Translations under genes and position numbers: made by a program
Origin: an uncultured Eubacteriales bacterium
Lineage (GTDB): Bacteria > Bacillota > Clostridia > Christensenellales > Aristaeellaceae
Length of the DNA stretch: 64,000 nucleotides
Direction: 5' to 3'
Assembly (NCBI GenBank): GCA_902790015.1
Contig: CADAQF010000006.1
Coordinates: 1 to 64,000 of the forward strand
Notes under the pieces: generated by a model
The model's input: the letters and a program-made list of their open reading frames with translations, nothing else
What the model was told of the DNA's origin: nothing
Database searches by the model: none
Shown here: positions 25,161 through 33,356 of the stretch, one piece after another
Layout of the letters: each line of letters begins with the position of its first letter
Numbering within the stretch: the first letter of the stretch is position 1

Positions 25161-26075
25161 ATGCAGCTGCTGCGTTTTCTGGAAGGCATCCGGTTTCCGC
25201 TTGGAGACAGGATACTCGGCCTGATCACCTACTGCGGGGACGAGACGGTGTTCATCGTCGTGGGCCTGCTGGTTTTCTGGTGTATCAGCAAGCGGATGGG
25301 GTATTACCTTTTGTCCGTGGGTCTTTCCGGCACGGCGATCAACCAGGGGATGAAGCTGTTGTTCCGTATCCCCCGGCCCTGGGTGACCGACCCGTCTTTT
25401 ACCATCGTGGAAAGCGCCCGCGAAGGAGCGAGCGGCTATTCCTTCCCCTCCGGCCACACGCAGAACGCCGTGGGGATCTATGTGGGCGCGGCGCTGTGGG
25501 CCGGGAAAAAATGGGTGAAAGCCGTGCTGATCGCGTTGGCGGCGCTGGTGGCCTTTTCCCGGATGTATCTGGGCGTGCACACGCCGCTGGACGTGGGCGT
25601 GGCCGCGCTGATGGCGCTGGCGCTGGCCTTCGGGCTGTACCCGGTGTTCAAAAAGGGCGATGAAAAGACCGTCGGCATCGCGCTGTTCGCCACAGCCTGT
25701 GTGGCGGTCATCTGCGCGCTGTTCGTTTCGCTGTATCCCTTCCCGGCGGATATTGACCAGGCCAACCTGCTAAGCGGCATCCAGGCCGCCTGGACCTGCG
25801 TGGGCGCCACGGTGGGGCTGACTATATCCTATTATGTGGAACGCAGGTACATCCGGTTTGAAACCCGGGCCTGCTGGTGGGCGCAGGCGCTCAAGCTGGT
25901 GCTGGGCTTCGCGCTGCTGATGGGCCTGAGGGCCGGGCTCAAACCCGTCCTTAACGCGCTGACCGGCGGCGCGGTGTGGGCCAACGGCATAAGGTATTTG
26001 CTCATGGTGCTTTTTTCCGGGATCGTATGGCCGCTGACCTTCCCCTTTTTTCAGAAGCTCGGCCGAAAGGACTGA
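25161..26075 (+). CDS. PAP2-family membrane phosphatase
   Basis: A 304-residue integral membrane phosphatase acting on lipid phosphates such as undecaprenyl pyrophosphate or phosphatidic acid. The three motifs are KLLFRIPRPW (motif 1), YSFPSGHTQN (motif 2, catalytic His) and SRMYLGVHTPLDVG (motif 3, nucleophile His and Asp). It has about 100 extra C-terminal residues with further hydrophobic helices beyond the PAP2 core. It is the first gene of a tight operon, with AGGAG 10 bases upstream. Recycling of a lipid carrier would fit with the downstream glf for a galactofuranose-containing glycan; that link is inference. Confidence 0.88.
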   Translation: MQLLRFLEGIRFPLGDRILGLITYCGDETVFIVVGLLVFWCISKRMGYYLLSVGLSGTAINQGMKLLFRIPRPWVTDPSFTIVESAREGASGYSFPSGHTQNAVGIYVGAALWAGKKWVKAVLIALAALVAFSRMYLGVHTPLDVGVAALMALALAFGLYPVFKKGDEKTVGIALFATACVAVICALFVSLYPFPADIDQANLLSGIQAAWTCVGATVGLTISYYVERRYIRFETRACWWAQALKLVLGFALLMGLRAGLKPVLNALTGGAVWANGIRYLLMVLFSGIVWPLTFPFFQKLGRKD

Positions 26076-26078
26076 CCC

Positions 26079-27176
26079 ATGAGACCTGATTATCTGATCG
26101 TCGGGGCCGGGCTGTACGGCGCCGTCTGCGCCAGGCTCCTTAAGGACGCCGGAAAGTCGGTGCAGGTGATCGACCGGCGGCCCCACATAGCCGGCAATAT
26201 CTATACGGAGAACCGCGCCGGCATCGACGTGCATGTGTACGGAGCGCACATCTTCCACACGTCCGACCGGGAGGTGTGGGATTTTGCCGGGCGGTTCGCT
26301 TCGTTCAACCACTTCATCAACAGCCCCATCGCCGTGTACGGGGACGAGACCTACAACCTGCCCTTCAACATGAACACCTTTTCCCGCCTGTGGAACATCC
26401 GCACCCCTGAGGAGGCGCGGGCGATCATCCGGCGCCAGGTGGAGGCGGAAAATATCGGCGTCCCCCGGAATCTGGAGGAGCAGGCCCTCTCCCTGGTCGG
26501 ACGGGACGTTTACGAAAAGCTGGTCAAGGGCTACACGGAAAAGCAGTGGGGACGGGACTGCCGGGACCTGCCGGCTTTCATCATCCGCCGCCTGCCCTGC
26601 CGCTTCACCTACGACAACAACTATTTTACCGACCCCTTCCAGGGCATTCCCGAAGGCGGCTACACGCGTCTGGTCGAAAATATGCTTGAAAATGTGCCGG
26701 TGACGCTTTCGTGCGATTACCGTACCTGGCGCGCATCCCATCCGGAAGGAGCCGGCCGCGTCATCTACACCGGCTGCATCGACGAATACTTCGGCTATTG
26801 CTTTGGCCCTTTGGCTTACCGCTCGCTGCGCTTTGAGACCCAGGAGCTCGATACAGAAAACTATCAGGGGGTCGCCGTGGTCAACTACACGGAACGCTCC
26901 GTGCCCTGGACACGGATCATCGAGCACAAGCATTTCGCCTTCGGGAGGCAGCCTTCCACCGTCGTCACCAGGGAATACCCGGATGAATGGCAGCCGGGAA
27001 AGGAGCCCTATTACCCCGTGAACGACGAAAAAAACAACGCTCTTTACGCCCGCTACCGTGCGCTGGCCGACAAGGAGCCCTCCGTCACCTTCGGCGGAAG
27101 GCTGGGCCTGTATCGCTATTTTGATATGGACAAGGTCATCCGTGCCGCGCTTGACCAGGTGAAGGAATGGCTATGA
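26079..27176 (+). CDS. glf: UDP-galactopyranose mutase
   Basis: A 365-residue flavoenzyme that interconverts UDP-galactopyranose and UDP-galactofuranose, supplying Galf for surface glycans. The FAD-binding start YLIVGAGLYGAVCARLL and the following HIAGNIYTE are diagnostic, as are HVYGAHIFHTSD, the EKLVKGYTEKQWGR substrate-binding segment, and the C-terminal GRLGLYRYFDMD. Length is normal for bacterial Glf. It starts 3 bases after the PAP2 gene and overlaps the nuclease gene by ATGA. No galactofuranosyltransferase is adjacent. The neighbouring importer at 31-36 kb resembles a galactofuranose transporter, which makes a Galf theme plausible. Confidence 0.95.
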   Translation: MRPDYLIVGAGLYGAVCARLLKDAGKSVQVIDRRPHIAGNIYTENRAGIDVHVYGAHIFHTSDREVWDFAGRFASFNHFINSPIAVYGDETYNLPFNMNTFSRLWNIRTPEEARAIIRRQVEAENIGVPRNLEEQALSLVGRDVYEKLVKGYTEKQWGRDCRDLPAFIIRRLPCRFTYDNNYFTDPFQGIPEGGYTRLVENMLENVPVTLSCDYRTWRASHPEGAGRVIYTGCIDEYFGYCFGPLAYRSLRFETQELDTENYQGVAVVNYTERSVPWTRIIEHKHFAFGRQPSTVVTREYPDEWQPGKEPYYPVNDEKNNALYARYRALADKEPSVTFGGRLGLYRYFDMDKVIRAALDQVKEWL

Positions 27177-28360
27177 AAACACTGATAGAGCTGTATGACG
27201 AACGCCCGCTGGACAACGTGCTGAGCACGGAAATGTTCCGCCCCGAAACCACGGTGTTCCTCTGCCCGCCCGAGGTGGAGGAGGACAGGACGCTCCGGGA
27301 TTCCCTGAAGGAGTATTTTAAAAACCGCGGCTGCCGGACGGATATCCGTTTTCACGCCGTGAGCCTTTTGGACGCCGAAAAGGTGGCCCAGTCCCTGCGC
27401 CGGATCCTCTCTGAGTACGAGGACTGCGCGCTGGACATCGCCGGCGGCACGGAGGCCGCGCTGTTCGCCGCCGGGCTGGTCAGCGCCGAAACAGCCCTGC
27501 CGGTGTTCACCTACAGCCGCAAAAAGAACACCTTCTTTGACATCCGCAGCGCCCCCTTCGCGCGGGACCTGCCCTGCCCCATCCGGCTCAACGCGGCGGA
27601 CTGCTTCAGCATGGCCGGCGGGGCCATGCTGCCCGGCCGCATGAATAACGACCTGCTCGGGGATTACCTGCCGGCGATCGACGGCTTTTTCAGCGCCTAC
27701 CTTCGCTGGCGCAGCCAATGGACCGACATCATCACCTACATCCAGCACATCTCCCGCGCGGAAAAGGGGGCGGATGGGCTGTACAGGGCCTACGGCCCCT
27801 GCCGGGTGAAGGATAAAAATCGCACCCTCCAGGCACCTGAAGGCGCGCTTCACGCCTTTGAGGAGCTGGGGCTCATCCGGGATCTGAGCTTCGACGAAGA
27901 AGCCGGCGTCTCCTTTATCTTCCGGGACGAAGCCGCCTGTTTCTTTCTCAGGGACATCGGAAGCGTTTTGGAGCTTTTCACCTATAAGGCCGCGCTGGAC
28001 ACCGGGCTTTTTCAGGACGTCCGCCTGTCCGCCGTGGTCAACTGGGAGGGCGGCCGCGTGAACGCCAAATCCGTTACCAACGAGCTGGACGTGGTGGCCG
28101 TGCGCTCAGTGATGCCGGTTTTCATCAGCTGCAAGACCAGCGAGATCAGGACCGAAGCCCTCAACGAGCTGGCCATCCTGCGGGACCGCTTTGGCAGTTC
28201 CGTTTCCCGCGCCGTCATCGTATCCAGCGCAGGCACCGTCCGTTCCGTCACCCGGCACCGCGCCTTTGAGCTGGGCATCGATGTCATCGACCTGAACGAC
28301 CTGAAGACCCCGGCCTCCTTCCGGGAAAGGCTGGCCGGGATCGCCGGCTGGCCCATCTGA
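27173..28360 (+). CDS. CARF-domain nuclease, Card1/Can2 (DUF1887) family
   Basis: A 395-residue protein with an N-terminal CARF-like Rossmann domain (about 1-135) and a C-terminal PD-(D/E)XK nuclease domain (about 255-395). The CARF ligand motif is ALDIAGGTEAAL (residues 86-97), like the NLTGGTK motif of the family. Nuclease residues are Glu267 in GSVLELF, Glu304 and Asp306 in TNELDVVAV, and Lys321 in VFISCKT; the usual acidic residue two before Lys is Ser319. Characterised members are activated by cyclic oligoadenylates from type III CRISPR complexes and nick DNA or cut RNA. No CRISPR array, cas10 or ring nuclease lies in the window. It is coupled to glf (ATGA) with AAGGA upstream of 27173. 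Confidence 0.85.
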   Translation: MKTLIELYDERPLDNVLSTEMFRPETTVFLCPPEVEEDRTLRDSLKEYFKNRGCRTDIRFHAVSLLDAEKVAQSLRRILSEYEDCALDIAGGTEAALFAAGLVSAETALPVFTYSRKKNTFFDIRSAPFARDLPCPIRLNAADCFSMAGGAMLPGRMNNDLLGDYLPAIDGFFSAYLRWRSQWTDIITYIQHISRAEKGADGLYRAYGPCRVKDKNRTLQAPEGALHAFEELGLIRDLSFDEEAGVSFIFRDEAACFFLRDIGSVLELFTYKAALDTGLFQDVRLSAVVNWEGGRVNAKSVTNELDVVAVRSVMPVFISCKTSEIRTEALNELAILRDRFGSSVSRAVIVSSAGTVRSVTRHRAFELGIDVIDLNDLKTPASFRERLAGIAGWPI

Positions 28361-28397
28361 CCGCTGTTCATTTGTTATTTCAGTTGCCGGAAGGCTG

Positions 28398-30446
28398 GTG
28401 ATCCTCATCGAAGTTTTGGCTTTGGCGGTAGCCGTCATTATTCTGGTCAGCCTGTCCCTGACAAAGGTATCGAGCAGGATCGGGCTCCCGACCCTGGCCG
28501 TGTTCATCGGGCTGGGCATGGTGTTCGGCCAGGACGGCCTGTTTCGTTACTCTTTTGACGATTATTCTCTGACCGAGCAGGTATGCACCCTGGCGCTGGC
28601 GCTGATCATGTTCTACGGCGGCTTTGGCACCAACTGGGAAAAGGCGAAGCCCACGGCGAAGGTGTCCGTGCTGCTGTCTTCTGCCGGCGTGGTGCTGACG
28701 GCCCTTCTGACCGGCGTGTTCTGCCATTTCGTACTGGGCGTGGGCTGGATGCACGGGCTGCTGGTGGGCGCGGTGATCTCCTCCACGGACGCGGCCTCCG
28801 TTTTCAACGTCCTGCGTTCCCGCAAGCTCAACCTGAAACATCATACCGCCTCCCTTCTGGAGGTGGAAAGCGGCAGCAACGACCCGTTCGCCTACATGAT
28901 GACCATCATCCTTTTGAGCATACTGAACGGGGACGCGAACTTCTGGCAGATGCTGCTGATGCTGCTCAAGCAGCTGATCTTCGGGGCCGGCATCGGCGCG
29001 GCGGTGGCCTTCGGGGCCGGCTATCTGTTCCGCCATGTAAGTTTTGACGACGACAGCTACGATTCCATCCTCATGTTCGGCGTGGCCGCGCTGAGCTACG
29101 GTCTGTCCGCCTATCTGGGCGGGAACGGCTATCTGAGCGTCTACCTGACCGGCATCATCCTGGGCAACATGCCCCTCATCGGCAAAAAGAGCCTGATGCA
29201 GTTTTTTAACGGAGCGACCGGCCTGGTGCAGATCATGATCTTTTTCCTGCTGGGGCTGCTCTCCACCCCGTCGGAGCTGCCGCAGGTGACCCTGCCGGGC
29301 CTGGCCATCGCCCTGTTCCTGACGTTCATAGGCCGGCCCGCGGCCGTGTTCGCCCTGACCCTGCCCTTCAAAAGCCCCCGCGCGCAGCAGCTGCTGGTGT
29401 CCTGGTGCGGGCTGAGGGGCGCCAGCTCCATCGTTTTCGCCATCATGGCCACGGTGATGTCCCCGCAGACGCCGCCGCAGCTGTTCAACACCATATTCTT
29501 TATCGTGCTGTTCTCCATCATCATTCAGGGAACGCTGATCCCGCTGATCGCAAAAAGGCTGGATATGATCGACGACAGCGCCGACGTCATGAAGACCTTC
29601 TCGGACTATACCGAGCAGGTGCCCATCCAGTATCTGAAGCTCACGGTGGATGAAAACCACGCCTGGACGCACAAGGCGCTCAAATCCCTGCAGATGCTGC
29701 CGCAGACGCGGGTAGCCATGGTGATACGGGACAAGGTTCAGCTGATCCCCCGGGGAGATACGGAGATACTGCCGGGAGACACGCTGATCGTGGCCGGCCC
29801 CGCCTTTGACGGAAGCAGGACCGGCTCGCTGACAGAGATGCATATCGCCGCCGGCCACGAATGGTGCGGCCGGGCGCTGCGCGACATCAATATGGACAGC
29901 GGCCGCCTCATCATCATGGTGCTGCGCGGGAAGGAGACCATCATCCCGGACGGGCAGACGGTCCTTCAGGAAGGCGACGTGCTGGTGATGAACGAATCCC
30001 GCGGCGCCGTGAGCGGCATCGAGGGCGCCCGCGCATCCGCCCAAAAACAGCGCCGCTTCCCCTTCAACTTCAATTGGACTCCGGCGGGCAAAAAGAACGC
30101 CGCCCCAAAGCCTTCCACTGAGGAGTCTGAAAGCGGGCAAGAGGACGAAGCCGGCATGACCGCCGCCCCGGAACAGACAGACGCCCCGGATACGGCCGGC
30201 AAACCCGCGCAGGAAGCGCCGCAGCCCGCTTTGGGCGACGCTTCGGACGATGCTTCAGACGACACCGGCACCCCGCCGCACCTTACGGAAAACGGCGAAA
30301 GAGCAGCGCCTGACGCTACCGGCGAACCCGGCGCCGAAAACGACCCCGGAGCGTCCTGTGAATCCGCCCCTGAAGCCGCGCCTGCGTGCGGCGTATCCGA
30401 AGCCGTCCCTGAAACCGCGCCGGAAGGACCCGGCGCCCTGCCATAA
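28398..30446 (+). CDS. K+/H+ antiporter, NhaP2/CvrA type with TrkA-C domains
   Basis: A 682-residue antiporter. About 12 hydrophobic helices occupy residues 1-390, with the CPA signature VISSTDAASVFNVLRS and SGSNDPFAYM around the ion-binding Asp. Two TrkA-C (RCK_C) domains follow at about 405-470 and 475-545, which usually bind nucleotides or ions and gate the pore. The last 125 residues are low-complexity Ala/Glu/Pro/Asp-rich and not part of the family. Translation starts at GTG with GGAAGG only 3 bases upstream, so a later start is not excluded. It follows the CARF nuclease by 37 bases. Potassium is the likely ion; sodium is possible. Confidence 0.87.
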   Translation: MILIEVLALAVAVIILVSLSLTKVSSRIGLPTLAVFIGLGMVFGQDGLFRYSFDDYSLTEQVCTLALALIMFYGGFGTNWEKAKPTAKVSVLLSSAGVVLTALLTGVFCHFVLGVGWMHGLLVGAVISSTDAASVFNVLRSRKLNLKHHTASLLEVESGSNDPFAYMMTIILLSILNGDANFWQMLLMLLKQLIFGAGIGAAVAFGAGYLFRHVSFDDDSYDSILMFGVAALSYGLSAYLGGNGYLSVYLTGIILGNMPLIGKKSLMQFFNGATGLVQIMIFFLLGLLSTPSELPQVTLPGLAIALFLTFIGRPAAVFALTLPFKSPRAQQLLVSWCGLRGASSIVFAIMATVMSPQTPPQLFNTIFFIVLFSIIIQGTLIPLIAKRLDMIDDSADVMKTFSDYTEQVPIQYLKLTVDENHAWTHKALKSLQMLPQTRVAMVIRDKVQLIPRGDTEILPGDTLIVAGPAFDGSRTGSLTEMHIAAGHEWCGRALRDINMDSGRLIIMVLRGKETIIPDGQTVLQEGDVLVMNESRGAVSGIEGARASAQKQRRFPFNFNWTPAGKKNAAPKPSTEESESGQEDEAGMTAAPEQTDAPDTAGKPAQEAPQPALGDASDDASDDTGTPPHLTENGERAAPDATGEPGAENDPGASCESAPEAAPACGVSEAVPETAPEGPGALP

Positions 30447-30461
30447 AAAGGAGTTTTTTCC

Positions 30462-31124
30462 ATGAAGCTGAACGGCGCGCGCATCAATTTCCTCGGTGAC
30501 AGCATTACGGAAGGCTTTTCCCTTGTTCATCCCGAAACGGAGCGGTTTCCTGACCTGATCGCTACCTGCGAGGTGCTGACCGCCCGCAACTACGGCCTGT
30601 GCGGCACGCGCATCGCCCGCCAGCAGCGCCCGACCCCCGGCTGCCCTTCCTTCGACCTGGACTTTTGCCAGAGGGCCCGGGAAATGGACCGGGACGCCGA
30701 CGCCGTGGTGGTGTTCGGCGGCACAAACGATTACGGCCACGGAGACGCCCCGCTGGGCTGCTTTTCGGACCGCACGCCGGACACGTTTTACGGCGCGTGC
30801 CACACGCTGATGATCTATCTGCAGTCGGCCTACCCCGTGCAGCCCATCCTGTTCATTACCCCGCTGCACCGGCTGAACGAGGACGATATAAGCGGCGATT
30901 CGGGCAAGCCTCACGGCCAGGGGCCGCTCCGGGTATACCGGGACATCCTTCTGGAAACGGCCCTCTCCCACGGCCTGCCGGTGCTGGACCTCTACTCAGA
31001 AAGCGGCATCGACCCTGAAAACCCCGTCCAGCGGGAGCAGCTGATGCCCGACGGCCTGCACCCCAACGCCCTCGGCCACCGGATCCTCGCCCGGAAGATC
31101 ACGGCGAGGCTCAAAGCCCTGTAA
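30462..31124 (+). CDS. SGNH/GDSL-family hydrolase
   Basis: A 220-residue esterase of the SGNH fold. Block I is INFLGDSITEG with Ser14, the Gly block is near YGLCGTRIA, block III is VVFGGTNDYGHG with the oxyanion Asn, and block V is PDGLHPNALGH with Asp197 and His200. No signal peptide is present. Its role may be deacetylation of a glycan or thioesterase activity. It is the last gene of the PAP2-glf operon, 15 bases after the antiporter, and is followed by a strong terminator. Confidence 0.87.
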   Translation: MKLNGARINFLGDSITEGFSLVHPETERFPDLIATCEVLTARNYGLCGTRIARQQRPTPGCPSFDLDFCQRAREMDRDADAVVVFGGTNDYGHGDAPLGCFSDRTPDTFYGACHTLMIYLQSAYPVQPILFITPLHRLNEDDISGDSGKPHGQGPLRVYRDILLETALSHGLPVLDLYSESGIDPENPVQREQLMPDGLHPNALGHRILARKITARLKAL

Positions 31125-31138
31125 ACCCCCGCAAAAAA

Positions 31139-31171
31139 CGGCCGGCAGAGCCTGTTTGACCCTGCCGGCCG
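31139..31171. terminator. Bidirectional terminator between the PAP2-glf operon and the sugar importer
   Basis: CGGCCGGCAG (31139-31148) pairs with CTGCCGGCCG (31162-31171) in a 10-bp stem with a 13-nt loop. It is followed by CGTTTGTTTTT on the plus strand and by TTTTTTGC on the minus strand, so it can serve both converging units. Confidence 0.82.
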
Positions 31172-31185
31172 CGTTTGTTTTTCCC

Positions 31186-32277
31186 TCAGCTTTGCCGGGG
31201 TTTTTCTTTTTTCAGCCAGGGCAGCTTCGGGCCGCCCTTGCCGCGGACAAAGAGCACCACGCTCTGCAGCAGGATGAAAAAGCCCAGCATGGCGCCGTTG
31301 GCCATGTCCTGCCACCAGGAATCGTTCAGGCCGCTCAGGCCGATGATTTTCTGGATGGTCGCCAGGATCATGACGCCGAAGAACGTGCCGATGACGTTGC
31401 CCACGCCGCCGGTGAGCAGGGTGCCTCCGATGATGGAGGCGGCGATGGCGTCCATTTCGCTGCGCATGGCCACGCTGGCGTTGCCCGCCGGCTTGTGCAT
31501 CAGGAACACGAAGCCCGCAAGCCCGCTCAAAAGGCCGCTTAAGACATAGCTCAGCATCTTCGTGCGGCGCACGTTGATGCCCAGCATCAGGGCGCTCTGG
31601 CTGTTGCCGCCCAAGGCGTAGATATGCCTGCCGGCCCTGGCGTAGCGAAGCATCAGGTACACCAGCGCTACGACGCACAGCGCGATCACCGCGCCTGTTT
31701 CAAGCCGCGCGGGGATCAGGTTGCCGTTTTTCGCCACATACCCCAGCCAGGGGATCTCGATCTTGGTTTTGATGATGGCCTGGAAGCCGCTGTTGGACAC
31801 CTTGACCGGGTTCACCGACAGCATGGTCGTAAGCCCTCTGGCCAGGAACATGCCCGCCAGGGTGACGATGAAGGGCTGAATGTCCAGATAGCTGATAAGA
31901 AACCCCTGCAGCAGGCCGAAAGCCAGCCCTATGCCCAGCGCCAGCAGCAGCGTCGCGATAAAGGTGAGCGCCGGGCTTTGGATGCCGCAGCCGTTCAGAA
32001 ACAGGGCGCAGGCCATCACCGTCAGGCTGATCACGCCGCCGACGCTGATGTTGATGCCGCCGCCGATCATGACGATCGTCAGCCCGCACGCGATAATGAT
32101 CAGATAGGCGTTGTCGTTCAGGATGTCGAAAAGCTGCTGCGTCTTTAGAAAACCGCCGCCCAGCAGCAGCATGGCCAGGGCGTACATGACCACGAAAATG
32201 CAGATGCTGATGGTCATCAAAAGCTGCGCGTCCGTCAGCGGCTCGCGGCGTCTGACCGGATTAACGGGTCTGGTCAT
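31186..32277 (-). CDS. Sugar ABC permease, YjfF-like (galactofuranose type)
   Basis: A 363-residue permease of the RbsC/BPD_transp_2 family with about 8-10 helices. Key segments are ACGLTIVMIGGGINISVGGVI and the family loop ALGGNSQSALMLGINVRRTK, which is the EAA-like coupling region. In gene order it is the last of four genes (binding protein, ATPase, two permeases), which matches ytfQ-ytfR-ytfT-yjfF of E. coli, a galactofuranose importer. Its start lies 1 base after the stop of the preceding permease gene, with GGGGGTG upstream. The C-terminus is basic. Substrate is by analogy. Confidence 0.85.
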   Translation of the reverse strand: MTRPVNPVRRREPLTDAQLLMTISICIFVVMYALAMLLLGGGFLKTQQLFDILNDNAYLIIIACGLTIVMIGGGINISVGGVISLTVMACALFLNGCGIQSPALTFIATLLLALGIGLAFGLLQGFLISYLDIQPFIVTLAGMFLARGLTTMLSVNPVKVSNSGFQAIIKTKIEIPWLGYVAKNGNLIPARLETGAVIALCVVALVYLMLRYARAGRHIYALGGNSQSALMLGINVRRTKMLSYVLSGLLSGLAGFVFLMHKPAGNASVAMRSEMDAIAASIIGGTLLTGGVGNVIGTFFGVMILATIQKIIGLSGLNDSWWQDMANGAMLGFFILLQSVVLFVRGKGGPKLPWLKKEKPRQS

Positions 32278-32278
32278 C

Positions 32279-33355
32279 TCAGTTCACCCCCTTATGCGCG
32301 GAGGAAGGCAATCCGGCGTAGCACAGCCTGTTGAGCAGCGCCGTCAGCTTGGCCTTGACCACCGGGGAGCCCGCCACGACGATGATGATGATGACGATCG
32401 CCTTGTACGTTTTGACGTTCACGGGCGCCACGCTCATGGCGTACAGGGTCGTGGTGAGCATCTGGATGATATAGGCGCCCAGAATGCTGCCGCTCAGCCT
32501 GAAACGGCCTCCGCCCAGGTTGTTGCCGCCGATCGCGACCGCCAGGATCGCGTCCATTTCAATATCCACCAGCAGCGTCTTGTGGTTGAGCTGCCCCAGC
32601 CGGCTCACGCCGATCACGGCGGCTACCGCCACGCACACGCCCAGCAGGGCAAAGCTCAAAAGCTTCATCGCCACCGGATTGATGCCGTTGAGCCGCGCCG
32701 CGCCCTGGTTGATGCCGACGGACTGAATGTAGAGCCTCGTGGTGGTCAGACGGAAGATCAGCGCCATCAGCGCGCCCACGATGATCACCGCGAATATGGG
32801 CGTGGGGATCGGGATGCCCGGAATGGTCATGCCCATAGCGCTCAGGATCGGGCTGTTCAGCTGGGGGGTTGCGTCGCCGTTGATCCAGTAGGCGATAGAC
32901 CGGCCGCAGGAATAAAGGATCAGGGTGGCGATCATCGGCTGTATGCGGAACACCGCCACCAGCGTGCCGTTAAAGAGCTTGAACAGGATGGTCGCAAGGA
33001 CGCTCAGTATGAACCCAAGCACCACCGTGGCGCCGGTGATGCTTCCAAACCCCAGCAGCACCTTGGCGAATACCGCCCCGGAAATGGCGCCGACGGCGCC
33101 GACCGAAATATCCTGCCCGCCGCAGGCCGCCGTCACCAGCGTCATGCCCATCGATATGACGGCCAGCTCGCTGGCGCTGTCGATGATGCTGATCAGGTTG
33201 CCGGTCAAAACTGCGTTGCCGCTGTTGTTGGTAGCGATGCCGATGGAGAAAAAGCCCGGGTCGCGGAAAAGGTTAAAAATCAGCAGCAGGCCCATCGCCA
33301 CCAGCGGGATCAGCAGCTGCCCCAGTCCCCTGGAACGTTTTTTCCTCTGGCTCAT
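32279..33355 (-). CDS. Sugar ABC permease, YtfT-like
   Basis: A 358-residue RbsC-family permease. The conserved SMGMTLVTAACGGQDISVGAVGAIS segment, the coupling loop SVGINQGAARLNGINPVAMKL and the C-terminal AVAIGGNNLGGGRFRLSGSILGA are typical. I start it at 33355 (MSQRKKRS), since GGAGG within the end of the ATPase gene is 11 bases upstream; a GTG at 33367 is also open. It follows the ATPase stop by 1 base. It should pair with the next permease to form the membrane channel. Confidence 0.85.
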   Translation of the reverse strand: MSQRKKRSRGLGQLLIPLVAMGLLLIFNLFRDPGFFSIGIATNNSGNAVLTGNLISIIDSASELAVISMGMTLVTAACGGQDISVGAVGAISGAVFAKVLLGFGSITGATVVLGFILSVLATILFKLFNGTLVAVFRIQPMIATLILYSCGRSIAYWINGDATPQLNSPILSAMGMTIPGIPIPTPIFAVIIVGALMALIFRLTTTRLYIQSVGINQGAARLNGINPVAMKLLSFALLGVCVAVAAVIGVSRLGQLNHKTLLVDIEMDAILAVAIGGNNLGGGRFRLSGSILGAYIIQMLTTTLYAMSVAPVNVKTYKAIVIIIIVVAGSPVVKAKLTALLNRLCYAGLPSSAHKGVN

Positions 33356-33356
33356 C

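Noticed and set aside
27173-28360. Restriction endonuclease or transposition protein
   Set aside because: The PD-(D/E)XK-like end is preceded by a CARF-type Rossmann domain, the hallmark of DUF1887/Card1 proteins, and no methyltransferase or transposase is nearby.
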